This document shows, in pieces, positions 25,589 through 32,850 of a stretch of 50,507 bases of DNA. The DNA lies in NCBI GenBank assembly GCA_002313925.1, contig DCAZ01000141.1, positions 1 to 50,507 of the forward strand, written 5' to 3'. Under the pieces are notes generated by a model. That model saw only the letters and a list, made by a program, of their open reading frames with translations, made no database searches and had not been told where the DNA came from. The translations under genes were made by a program, and so were the position numbers. The number at the start of each line of letters is the position of its first letter. Positions within the stretch are counted from its first letter, which is position 1. The DNA is from Gemmatimonadales bacterium UBA1120. GTDB taxonomy: Bacteria; Gemmatimonadota; Gemmatimonadetes; Longimicrobiales; Gaopeijiaceae.

Positions 25589-26581
25589 TCACCCTTCCCT
25601 TGCTGACGTAGTTTCTCGGCGTGGCTGATCTTGAGGACGTGCGATAATGATGCCGTCCTGTCCCTCTATCTTATTTATACGCTCTGCAAGTGAAGTCTCA
25701 CTGATCTGCACCGCCTCTCCCACGAGTGGTGCATGAAGAAGATGCAGGGTCTCATCAATCCAAAGCGCTAAACCGGTATGGGCGACGTCCAGCCCGGCTA
25801 GGGTACTGGTTGCCGCAATAATGTCACCGTCATGGATTTCCTGGACTACCTCATTGATTCGGTCTTCTGGAACATAAACTCGGCCCTCGGCGCTTAAGCG
25901 CTCTTCCATCTCTTTGATCAACGAGACATTCGACATGTCTACTAACCGAGCGTACGCGTCAGTATGAGTAGACATGAAGTCAATTGCCTCAGAATCGACG
26001 ATGCCGTAAAGCTCTGCACTAATGTCGCGTACGAAACCTCTTTGGTGATTGTCCCCAACCCAATCACTGAAGTAATGCAACCGACTCGCATAACCGTTGA
26101 CTTGACCATTCCTGTAGCGATGCTCGCTCAAAATAGACTCGTAGAAGTCCTCAGCAGACTTGCGGTCTCCAAGAAGTGTTCCCGCCCCTGCCGCGCGCAC
26201 GAAGCGCGACATCGCGAAGACGTTTTCAACAAAGGTTACACAATCAAGACCCCGGAAATTGATCACGAGGCTCTCTGGTCCCTCTACCTCGAGCGTTCCG
26301 GGTACATAGGCCGTCCCAACAAAGGAACGTCCTATCTTGGCCATTACCACACCAACTGAAAGGGTATCCAGACCTTGTCCTAGGGCCCATGAGACCTTGG
26401 CCTCAAAGATCGACCAATCCTCTTCATTCCAGAAACCAGGGTCTTGTGTGTCCCCTGCCTCACCCAAATCTGTAACTGCTACGTCGGTATGACTGGTTGG
26501 CAGGGAACGAAACAGGAGCAGAGCCGTCGACATCACAACCACGATCGCAAGCGATCCTGGTACGAGAGGAGGCATTCTCAT
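25589..26581 (-). CDS. DUF1460 (N-acetylmuramoyl-L-alanine amidase-like, NlpC/P60-related) protein
   Basis: A 330-residue protein with an N-terminal hydrophobic segment (LAIVVVMSTALLLF, 11-24) acting as anchor or uncleaved signal, so the domain is probably periplasmic. DUF1460 features are the Cys nucleophile Cys114 in FRGLDCVTFVEN and His268 in LDVAHTGLALW, arranged as in NlpC/P60 cell-wall hydrolases. YASRLHYFSDW is a further family segment. It overlaps the alpha-subunit gene by 4 bases (ATGA) and ends 1 base before the beta gene, so it lies inside a molybdenum hydroxylase operon. I know no reason for that pairing. Confidence 0.85.
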   Translation of the reverse strand: MRMPPLVPGSLAIVVVMSTALLLFRSLPTSHTDVAVTDLGEAGDTQDPGFWNEEDWSIFEAKVSWALGQGLDTLSVGVVMAKIGRSFVGTAYVPGTLEVEGPESLVINFRGLDCVTFVENVFAMSRFVRAAGAGTLLGDRKSAEDFYESILSEHRYRNGQVNGYASRLHYFSDWVGDNHQRGFVRDISAELYGIVDSEAIDFMSTHTDAYARLVDMSNVSLIKEMEERLSAEGRVYVPEDRINEVVQEIHDGDIIAATSTLAGLDVAHTGLALWIDETLHLLHAPLVGEAVQISETSLAERINKIEGQDGIIIARPQDQPRRETTSAREG

Positions 26582-29004
26582 GATCCTGAGGAGATTGTTC
26601 CGGCGTGTGGCGCCCCCGGGGCTACCTGAACACCATCGGGAATTGAGGGCTTAACCAGGGTGCCGGCTTCTCGGGCTCCTTCAATTGCCCGCCACATATT
26701 TGGCGGGGAGAAGGGCAGTCTGTCCACCCGGACCCCGATAGCGTCATAAATCGCATTTGCTATGGCAGGAATCGAAGGGTGAAGCGGACCTTCTCCCGCT
26801 TCCTTAGCTCCATATGGGCCCTCTGGATCAATTGATTCCACAATCAATGACTCTAATTCTGGCGTGTCGAGACTAGTCGGGATGCGGTAGTCGAGAAGCG
26901 ATGGAGCATTGTGTAGCCCGGCTCGTCCCTGTTCGGAGCTCTTAAAGATCTGCTCCTCCATGAGAGCTTCACCAAAACCCATGTAGGCAGAGCCCTCCAT
27001 TTGACCTTCTACTAGCACCGGGTTGAGTGCCCGACCACAGTCATGTGCAATCCAAATTTTTTCGACCTCAACTACACCCGTCTCGACATCAACCTCGACT
27101 TCGGCCACGTGCGCCGTAAACGAATAAGCTGGCGAGGCACCGATCGTACCTCCCCTATATTCGCCATGGACATCTTTTGGTGTGTTGTACCAGCCCGTAG
27201 CACCTAGTGTCCCAAATCTGGACTCTGCGAGGTTGAAGGCTTCCCGGATCGGCATCTGCCGTTCGGTGTCAGGTGCCCACATTGCTATTCCTTGAACCAG
27301 AAGGACCTCCTTAGCCTCTACCTCCCACTCCCCGGCAACCGCCTTCTGGACCATCTCACGCAACTTGCTTGCAGCATCAATCGCCGCGTTGCCTAGCATG
27401 AACGTTACTCGGCTAGAATACGCCCCTAAATCCACTGGCGTGAAATCGGTATCCCCACGAAGAACCCTCACGTATTCGAGGGGCACACCAAGTTCCTCAG
27501 CAGCGATGTAGGCAACCATCGAATCACATCCCTGTCCAATCTCACTCGCTCCACTAAAAACAGAGACCCGGCCAGAGCGATCTATCTGCATCTGTACCCC
27601 AGACTGCGGCATGTCGTTAGGGTAGATCGGGTAGTTTGTTCCAGAGATATATGTGGACCCGGCCACCCCTACACCTTGGCCAAACGGAAGTCGGCGAAAC
27701 TTGCGACGCCAATGACTCGCACGCTCAACTGACTCGAGGCACTCTAGGAACCCGTTCGACGTGATTCGCAACTCATTCACCGTGCGTGTGTTTGAGCCAA
27801 TGAAGTTCCGGCGCCTGAACTCAAACGGGTCTAAGCCTACTTTCTCAGAGAGTTTGTCAATTTGGATCTCGAACGCAAAGCGCGGCTGTACCGAGCCATG
27901 TCCACGCTTGGGGCCACACGCCGGCTTGTTTGTATACAATCGAGTTGAATCAAACCGATATGCTGACATCGAATAGGGCGCACAAAGTAACTGTCCAGCA
28001 TAGTACGTGGTCACAAGACCGAATGAGGCGTAGGCACCCCCATCAAGTAGAATTTCCGCGTCAACCGAAGTGAGCTTCCCTTCTTTGGTACAACCCATTT
28101 GGTACTTCATGTGGAAGGGATGTCGTCCACGGTGCGCGTAAAACACTTCCTCACGAGTATAGAGAATCTTCACTGGGCGAGCTGCCAACATTGATAGCTT
28201 GGCCACGCAGAACTCCAAGTCGAATGGCTCACTTTTCCCACCGAAAGCTCCACCAACTAGTGGCTGGAGCACCCTCACACGCGCTGGGTCTAGCTCTAGA
28301 ACTCGGGCCAGTTCTCGGTGCAAATAGTGTGGGACCTGAGTAGCTGACCAGACCGTCAGTTTACCCACTCCATCCCAGAGTCCGATGGCGCAGTGCGGCT
28401 CAATCGGTGTATGTGTGCTCCCCTCAAAAAAGTATTTGCCCTCGACAATGACATCCGACCCAGCCATGAGTTCATCAACTTCACCGAACTCCAGCTGCAC
28501 CTGCTTCGTTACATTGCCGTTCCCGCCTTCTTTCCTGGGCTCATGTATGTATGGCGTTGATCCATCAGCTGCGAGCGATTCGTAGGGGTCAAGAAACGCT
28601 GGAAGTTCCTCATACTCGACCCGGATCAACTCTAAGGCACGAATTGCCAGATCCTCATCCACAGCAGCGACCGCAGCTACCCCATCGCCGATATACCGGA
28701 CGCGGTCAGTGCATAGCGGATACTCGTCGGCCGTCCAAGGGATAATGCCGTACTTGGTCGGAATGTCGCCACCTGTAATGACCGCGTGCACACCCTCTAG
28801 TTTCTCAGCCTCTGACACGTCAATCGATATAATCCGAGCGTGAGGATAGGGAGACCTGAGGATTTTTCCATGAAGCATCCCCGGAAGCACTATATCATCC
28901 GTATACACTGCCCGACCGGTGGACTTATCAAGTCCCTCTATTCTTCGCATCGGCGTACCAATTAACTGCAAGTCCGACTGAGACTTACGTGGTCTATCGA
29001 TCAT
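26578..29004 (-). CDS. Molybdenum hydroxylase large (Mo-cofactor) subunit, 4-hydroxybenzoyl-CoA reductase/xanthine dehydrogenase family
   Basis: An 808-residue molybdopterin-binding subunit. The N-terminus has GTPMRRIEGLDKSTGRAVYT, then the Mo-cofactor segments LVGGAFGGKSEPFD and SEIGQGCDSMVAYIA. The catalytic glutamate is Glu738 in YGAKEAGEGPLHP. Length is that of CoxL/HcrA-type subunits. With the FAD and 2Fe-2S subunits it forms a heterotrimer or dimer of trimers that hydroxylates, or in HCR dehydroxylates, an aromatic or heterocyclic substrate. The beta subunit favours an acyl-CoA substrate, but that is not proven. It overlaps the genes on both sides by 4 bases. Confidence 0.9.
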   Translation of the reverse strand: MIDRPRKSQSDLQLIGTPMRRIEGLDKSTGRAVYTDDIVLPGMLHGKILRSPYPHARIISIDVSEAEKLEGVHAVITGGDIPTKYGIIPWTADEYPLCTDRVRYIGDGVAAVAAVDEDLAIRALELIRVEYEELPAFLDPYESLAADGSTPYIHEPRKEGGNGNVTKQVQLEFGEVDELMAGSDVIVEGKYFFEGSTHTPIEPHCAIGLWDGVGKLTVWSATQVPHYLHRELARVLELDPARVRVLQPLVGGAFGGKSEPFDLEFCVAKLSMLAARPVKILYTREEVFYAHRGRHPFHMKYQMGCTKEGKLTSVDAEILLDGGAYASFGLVTTYYAGQLLCAPYSMSAYRFDSTRLYTNKPACGPKRGHGSVQPRFAFEIQIDKLSEKVGLDPFEFRRRNFIGSNTRTVNELRITSNGFLECLESVERASHWRRKFRRLPFGQGVGVAGSTYISGTNYPIYPNDMPQSGVQMQIDRSGRVSVFSGASEIGQGCDSMVAYIAAEELGVPLEYVRVLRGDTDFTPVDLGAYSSRVTFMLGNAAIDAASKLREMVQKAVAGEWEVEAKEVLLVQGIAMWAPDTERQMPIREAFNLAESRFGTLGATGWYNTPKDVHGEYRGGTIGASPAYSFTAHVAEVEVDVETGVVEVEKIWIAHDCGRALNPVLVEGQMEGSAYMGFGEALMEEQIFKSSEQGRAGLHNAPSLLDYRIPTSLDTPELESLIVESIDPEGPYGAKEAGEGPLHPSIPAIANAIYDAIGVRVDRLPFSPPNMWRAIEGAREAGTLVKPSIPDGVQVAPGAPHAGTISSGS

Positions 29005-29531
29005 CTGTGTGACCTGTCTAGATGAGCTTCGACTTGCAATCTCTGGGCTGCGCTCATCACAGCGTCATAGATCTTGGAGTAGCCTGTGCATCGGCAAAGA
29101 TTTCCGGCCAAAGCCTCCTTGACCTCTCTTCTTGAAGGAGAAGTTGTCTGCTCGAGGAGAGCGATGGCAGAACATAGGATCCCAGGAGTACAGAACCCGC
29201 ACTGAGCCGCCCCATGTAAGTCGAATGCATCCTGTAACGGATGAGGGCCATCCGCATCCGCCAAACCCTCAACGGTTATGACGCTATGTCCCTCAGCCTC
29301 ACAGACCGGAGTGATGCAAGATAATGTGGGTCGGCCATCTAGGATGACCGTGCATGCACCACAGTCACCTTTATCACACCCCTGCTTGGAGCCCGTGAGG
29401 CCAAGCTCGTACCTCAGAGTTTCCAGAAGAGTGAAGTGCATCGGCACCCCGATCTCTCGCAGGTCACCGTTGACGTTGAGTCGCACGATCTGGGTCACGG
29501 CTGGCATAACAAAAAGGTGACTGCCTAACAC
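29001..29531 (-). CDS. Molybdenum hydroxylase small [2Fe-2S] subunit
   Basis: A protein of up to 176 residues with two [2Fe-2S] clusters: the plant-ferredoxin-type site GCDKGDCGAC (Cys52, 57, 60) plus Cys72, and the helical site CGFCTPG (Cys111, 114) with NLCRCTGY (Cys146, 148). It relays electrons between the Mo and FAD subunits. The start is uncertain: GTG at 29531 or ATG at 29507 (MPAVTQIVRLNVNG); neither has a good ribosome site, and the second fits the family better. It heads the operon gamma-alpha-DUF1460-beta, divergent from the bacilliredoxin gene. Confidence 0.92.
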   Translation of the reverse strand: MLGSHLFVMPAVTQIVRLNVNGDLREIGVPMHFTLLETLRYELGLTGSKQGCDKGDCGACTVILDGRPTLSCITPVCEAEGHSVITVEGLADADGPHPLQDAFDLHGAAQCGFCTPGILCSAIALLEQTTSPSRREVKEALAGNLCRCTGYSKIYDAVMSAAQRLQVEAHLDRSHR

Positions 29532-29560
29532 TAGTGCTGCAACGGTGCCGTTAAAGCCCG

Positions 29561-29620
29561 CTGGTGGAACCCAGGGCTCATCATGGGTAAGTTTAGCTTC
29601 AGATAAGCCACCAGGAGCCC
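29561..29620 (+). promoter_or_regulatory. Alternative base-pairings over the bacilliredoxin ribosome-binding site
   Basis: CTGGTGG (29561-29567) is complementary to CCACCAG (29608-29614), and GGGCTC (29574-29579) to GAGCCC (29615-29620). The two downstream halves are adjacent and together contain the ribosome site AGGAG (29613-29617) of the gene starting at 29625. Each pairing alone would cover part of that site. The order makes simultaneous formation strained, so they may be competing structures. The stems are short and could be chance. Confidence 0.3.
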
Positions 29621-29624
29621 AGCC

Positions 29625-30041
29625 ATGCCATACCCAGAGATGATGATAGCGCCTATGCGTCAGGACCTCGTGCGCGTCGGCTTCAGTGAGATGAAGACGC
29701 GTGACGAGGTGGACGCCGTGCTCAGCGCAGACAAGGGAACCACTCTCGTAGTGGTAAATTCGGTCTGTGGCTGTGCCGCAGGGATGATGCGTCCCGCTGT
29801 GTACATGTCACTACAGGGGGAGAAGAAGCCTGAAGTACTGACTACAGTCTTTGCCGGCCAAGATCTAGAAGCTACCGACCGCACCCGTGAGTACCTCGTC
29901 GGCTTTCCGCCCTCATCCCCCTCGGTTGCGCTCTTCAAGGATGGGGACCTCGTCTACTTCATGGAGCGTCACCTAATTGAGGGCCGGAACACAGAAGACA
30001 TTGCAAATGATTTACGTACCGCATACGAGGAGCACTGCTGA
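29625..30041 (+). CDS. Bacilliredoxin (BrxA/BrxB, YphP/YqiW family)
   Basis: A 138-residue thioredoxin-fold protein with the bacilliredoxin Cys-Gly-Cys active site at 48-50 (NSVCGCAAG), and the family ends MRPAVYMSLQ and AGQDLEATDRTREYL. These proteins remove bacillithiol from S-bacillithiolated proteins in Firmicutes; Bacteroidetes, Deinococcus and others that make bacillithiol also carry them. Its presence suggests bacillithiol as the low-molecular-weight thiol here (inference). AGGAG is upstream at good spacing. It is monocistronic by position, followed by a strong inverted repeat. Confidence 0.9.
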   Translation: MPYPEMMIAPMRQDLVRVGFSEMKTRDEVDAVLSADKGTTLVVVNSVCGCAAGMMRPAVYMSLQGEKKPEVLTTVFAGQDLEATDRTREYLVGFPPSSPSVALFKDGDLVYFMERHLIEGRNTEDIANDLRTAYEEHC

Positions 30042-30121
30042 GCCGGGCAGCATACTTGTAGCAGGCTTCGTAAATCGCGAACCCATAGAAAAGTCCTAGC
30101 CAGGGCGCACAAACGACTGCA

Positions 30122-30163
30122 GGACTAGAGGCCCTAGATCCAATAGCTAGCGGCCTCTAGTCC
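30122..30163. terminator. 12-bp-stem inverted repeat between convergent bacilliredoxin and DUF1028 genes
   Basis: GGACTAGAGGCC (30122-30133) and GGCCTCTAGTCC (30152-30163) are perfect reverse complements with an 18-base loop, which itself holds a CTAG/CTAG pair. The stop codon of the DUF1028 gene lies in the loop, and its last codons make one arm. A convincing T-tract is missing on both strands, so it may act as a bidirectional terminator or a 3'-end stabiliser. Confidence 0.6.
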
Positions 30164-30932
30164 GGTCCCGCTGGCGGGCGGCCAGCTCAACAAGCCGCCT
30201 AAGCTCCGCAATCGGATTATCAGAGTCATCAACCTGGAGCCTCAGTACGACATCGTTGTTGAGCCAAACTCCACCGTCTTCCTTGACAATGATCATCGCT
30301 GCCGACTGCATACCCCGGCTATCACCACCAGCAGCCTGACCCGCTTCAAGGGCGGCCTGAAGGCGGAATGATAGATGTCCCTCTGTCCCCTCGAAGGCCT
30401 CTATCATCATATCAACCACATCTGGTCCAGCTAATATGTTTCCTTGTGCGGATACATAAGTACCGACCCGGTGCCCTGCCCAGTCAGAAGCGCGTGGTCC
30501 GGTGTGGGTTGCGACATTGCCTTGGGAGTCCATCACAGAGAATTGCCGCCCGAGCTTTGTCCAATCTTCGGGACGCGGATCTGGATCATCGGAGAGGAGT
30601 CGGCCGACAATCTCCTGCGGACTTAATCCCTGCCGGAGCAACTCCAAGCCTTGCGGTCCGTAACTAACGTCCACAATCGCCTGAGTCGTGACGACACCTA
30701 CATTCGCCTCAGCCCAAAGGACTCCGTTTCCCACCGCAAAGACCCGCGACTGCACAGCCCCACCTACTTCCCCAGTATTCGGGTCATAGCCGAGGATCGA
30801 GAAGGTCGCGACAGGGGGCCAAGGAGCGATCGTATCATCGGTGGATTCAGTGTTAACCTGGCCTATCAAGGCCGAAGCACTTGCAAGTAGTGCTACTGCT
30901 ATCAGGCTAGTGAATGTATTGAGCGCTTTCAT
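30147..30932 (-). CDS. DUF1028 family exported protein
   Basis: A 261-residue protein with a signal peptide (MKALNTFTSLIAVALLASASA). The DUF1028 pattern is clear: PVATFSILGYDPNTGEVGGA, then VQSRVFAVGNGVLWAEANVG, VTTQAIVDVSYGPQGLELL and QGNILAGPDVVDMM. The fold belongs to the Ntn-hydrolase-like group, and members are proposed to be peptidases or amidases; the function is not established. It overlaps the cupin gene by 4 bases and shares an operon with a secreted M20 peptidase, which fits a role in breaking down small peptides or amides. Confidence 0.87.
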   Translation of the reverse strand: MKALNTFTSLIAVALLASASALIGQVNTESTDDTIAPWPPVATFSILGYDPNTGEVGGAVQSRVFAVGNGVLWAEANVGVVTTQAIVDVSYGPQGLELLRQGLSPQEIVGRLLSDDPDPRPEDWTKLGRQFSVMDSQGNVATHTGPRASDWAGHRVGTYVSAQGNILAGPDVVDMMIEAFEGTEGHLSFRLQAALEAGQAAGGDSRGMQSAAMIIVKEDGGVWLNNDVVLRLQVDDSDNPIAELRRLVELAARQRDRTRGR

Positions 30933-31249
30933 AGATAATCCTCCCGGACCGGGGTGAAGACATCGAGAATCCTACAAGGGGTATGGGCTACACCAGTGTG
31001 TGGCACATCCGGAGGAACCACGAAAACGTCTCCCGCTTCAAGCATGTGGGAGGTCCCGTCCACTATTAATTCGAAAGTGCCCATGAGCATATTCACAACC
31101 TGCTCATGGGGGTGATCATGCTCCGGAAGCGGCTTTCCTGGATCAATTTCCCAATAAACGTGGGTGGTGCGCTCGCTATGAATGAAGCGCCCATGATACC
31201 CTTCCATGATCTCACGAGACTCCGTTGACCAGACGTTGATTTTCCCCAT
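30929..31249 (-). CDS. Small single-domain cupin protein
   Basis: A 106-residue cupin. Motif 1 is PEHDHPHEQVVNMLMGTFEL, with His residues and Glu that bind metal; motif 2 is GDVFVVPPDVPHTGVAH with the last His ligand. No signal peptide. I use the ATG at 31249, 7 bases after an AGGAAG site; a GTG six bases earlier overlaps the M20 stop codon. Such proteins can be isomerases, dioxygenases or sensors, and nothing here decides. The gene lies between the M20 peptidase and DUF1028 genes in a tight operon. Confidence 0.83.
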   Translation of the reverse strand: MGKINVWSTESREIMEGYHGRFIHSERTTHVYWEIDPGKPLPEHDHPHEQVVNMLMGTFELIVDGTSHMLEAGDVFVVPPDVPHTGVAHTPCRILDVFTPVREDYL

Positions 31250-31251
31250 CG

Positions 31252-32658
31252 TCACTCTTCCTCTGAAATTGGTCGCGTGGCGGCGAATCGTTCTAGAATC
31301 TTGACCGTCATAGTCACACCGCGGCGAACATTCTCTTCTGTTACACGTTCATTATTCCCATGAACGCCCCCGGCATCCTCTGAGGGTGTCGCTGTTGCAC
31401 TGTACCCGTAGCTAACAATGCCAAGGTCCCGGAAAAAATGGCTGTCCGTAAATCCGCCTTGAACCTGTGGCACAAAGCTAGCTCCAGGCAGCTCCTCTAA
31501 AGTCACGTCCCGGATCATCTCATAGAGTTGAGTTTCGGTGGTTGAGACTGCGGGTGTAAACCCCATTAATACCTCGATCTCCACTTCAGGGCCTACCACA
31601 CCCTGAAGCTCTCTGAGCCATGCTTGAGGATCCTGATCAGGTAGCAATCGGCAATCAATCTCTGCCCAAACTTCTGGTGACACTACGTTAATTTTATTGC
31701 TCCCTTCAAAGCGTGTGATCGAGCAGGTATTCCGGGTCAACGTGTGAAGCGATGGGTTATAGAGTTGAAGTTCCTCCAACACCTCAGGTTCTTGGATCGC
31801 AGAGCCAAAATCTTGAAATCGGGTTTGCCAAGGCTCGGGATGCCGAGCCGCCATGCCCCTGAAGTGGGAGTCAACCGCAGGAATAATACGTGCTTCAAAC
31901 TCGTGAAGGCGCAGACGCTCCAGGGCCTCAATTAGTTCGAGTGAAGCATACGAGACGAGCGGTCGGGAACCATGCCCCGGCTCACCCGTTGTTTTTAGGC
32001 GCAACCAATAGGGCACCTTTTGAGTTACCTCGACACCAAACTGTACTCTGCCCTCAACGACCGAGCCACCGCCACCTTCATTGAGTAAGAAACCAATGTT
32101 ACTGAAGAGCTCGGGACGATTTTCAACGAGCCAACCTGCTCCGAAGAAGCCCCCAGCCTCTTCGTCAGCAGTTCCCATGAAGACCACATCTCGATTGAGA
32201 GGAATCCCTGACCTGTGAAGTGCCAGGAAGGTTGCTAAATGCAGAATGCCACTCGTCTTCGTGTCGAGAGCACCACGGCCGTAGATATAGCCGTCTCTCA
32301 GTTCGCCCGAGAGTGGGTCATTATCCCAATAACGCTCGTCGGCCGGTACCACATCAATATGGTGTAGCAGGACGATACCCGGTCTATCGCCACCCTCTAG
32401 TCTAGCCCAAATATTTCCTCTGCCAGGCGCAGATTCAGCAATCTCATATTCAATGCCTTCTGCTTCGAACAACCGTGCAAAGAATTCGGCTCCCCGAATC
32501 TCGTTGCCCGGGGGATTTATGGTATTGATTCGAATGTATTCTTGGAGCCAACCCACCGCTTCGTCCTGCAAGGCTCCAAGATCGACTTGGGCACCGACAT
32601 GCTGGGCAGCTACTAAGAGAACTGAGATCGTAAGCGAACATCGTATGGTTTTGAGCAT
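31252..32658 (-). CDS. Exported M20-family metallopeptidase/deacylase
   Basis: A 468-residue secreted enzyme. From the ATG at 32658, preceded by AAGGACGGA, a signal peptide runs to about HVGAQ (residue 24). M20 motifs include VLLHHIDVVPAD with the first His and Asp ligands, GRGALDTKTSGI with the bridging Asp, and GTADEEAGGFFGA with the catalytic Glu and metal Glu. A lid-dimerisation domain follows (TGEPGHGSRPL). It cleaves a terminal amide bond of a dipeptide or acyl amino acid outside the inner membrane. It is first in the operon with the cupin and DUF1028 genes. Confidence 0.9.
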   Translation of the reverse strand: MLKTIRCSLTISVLLVAAQHVGAQVDLGALQDEAVGWLQEYIRINTINPPGNEIRGAEFFARLFEAEGIEYEIAESAPGRGNIWARLEGGDRPGIVLLHHIDVVPADERYWDNDPLSGELRDGYIYGRGALDTKTSGILHLATFLALHRSGIPLNRDVVFMGTADEEAGGFFGAGWLVENRPELFSNIGFLLNEGGGGSVVEGRVQFGVEVTQKVPYWLRLKTTGEPGHGSRPLVSYASLELIEALERLRLHEFEARIIPAVDSHFRGMAARHPEPWQTRFQDFGSAIQEPEVLEELQLYNPSLHTLTRNTCSITRFEGSNKINVVSPEVWAEIDCRLLPDQDPQAWLRELQGVVGPEVEIEVLMGFTPAVSTTETQLYEMIRDVTLEELPGASFVPQVQGGFTDSHFFRDLGIVSYGYSATATPSEDAGGVHGNNERVTEENVRRGVTMTVKILERFAATRPISEEE

Positions 32659-32703
32659 TGTCCGTCCTTCGGGGTTGGCCCGGGTCCATTCCTGAGTCGG
32701 AGG

Positions 32704-32723
32704 CACGGTAAGATGCTACCGTG
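32704..32723 (-). promoter_or_regulatory. 7-bp hairpin in the leader of the M20 operon
   Basis: CACGGTA (32704-32710) and TACCGTG (32717-32723) are perfect inverted repeats with a 6-base loop, 46 bases upstream of the M20 start on the minus strand. It may be a leader hairpin or an operator half-site pair. Short stem; chance is possible. Confidence 0.25.
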
Positions 32724-32786
32724 GCTGATTTGCTGGCAATTCAGGTAGTCACCACGCATTGTAACGAACGGCTTCTAGGCTTTGCG

Positions 32787-32808
32787 TTTGCGACCTAGCA
32801 GTCGCGAA
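32787..32808. promoter_or_regulatory. Near-palindrome upstream of the Gfo/Idh-DUF1080 operon, candidate operator
   Basis: TTTGCGAC (32787-32794) and GTCGCGAA (32801-32808) are inverted repeats with one mismatch (a G-T pair in RNA) and a 6-base spacer. They lie 42 bases before the oxidoreductase start codon, where a repressor of a sugar operon would be expected. The region 32707-32850 contains nothing else recognisable. Confidence 0.33.
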
Positions 32809-32850
32809 CAATACGAGTACTAGACCAAACCCCGCCCGTGAGAGCGAAAA

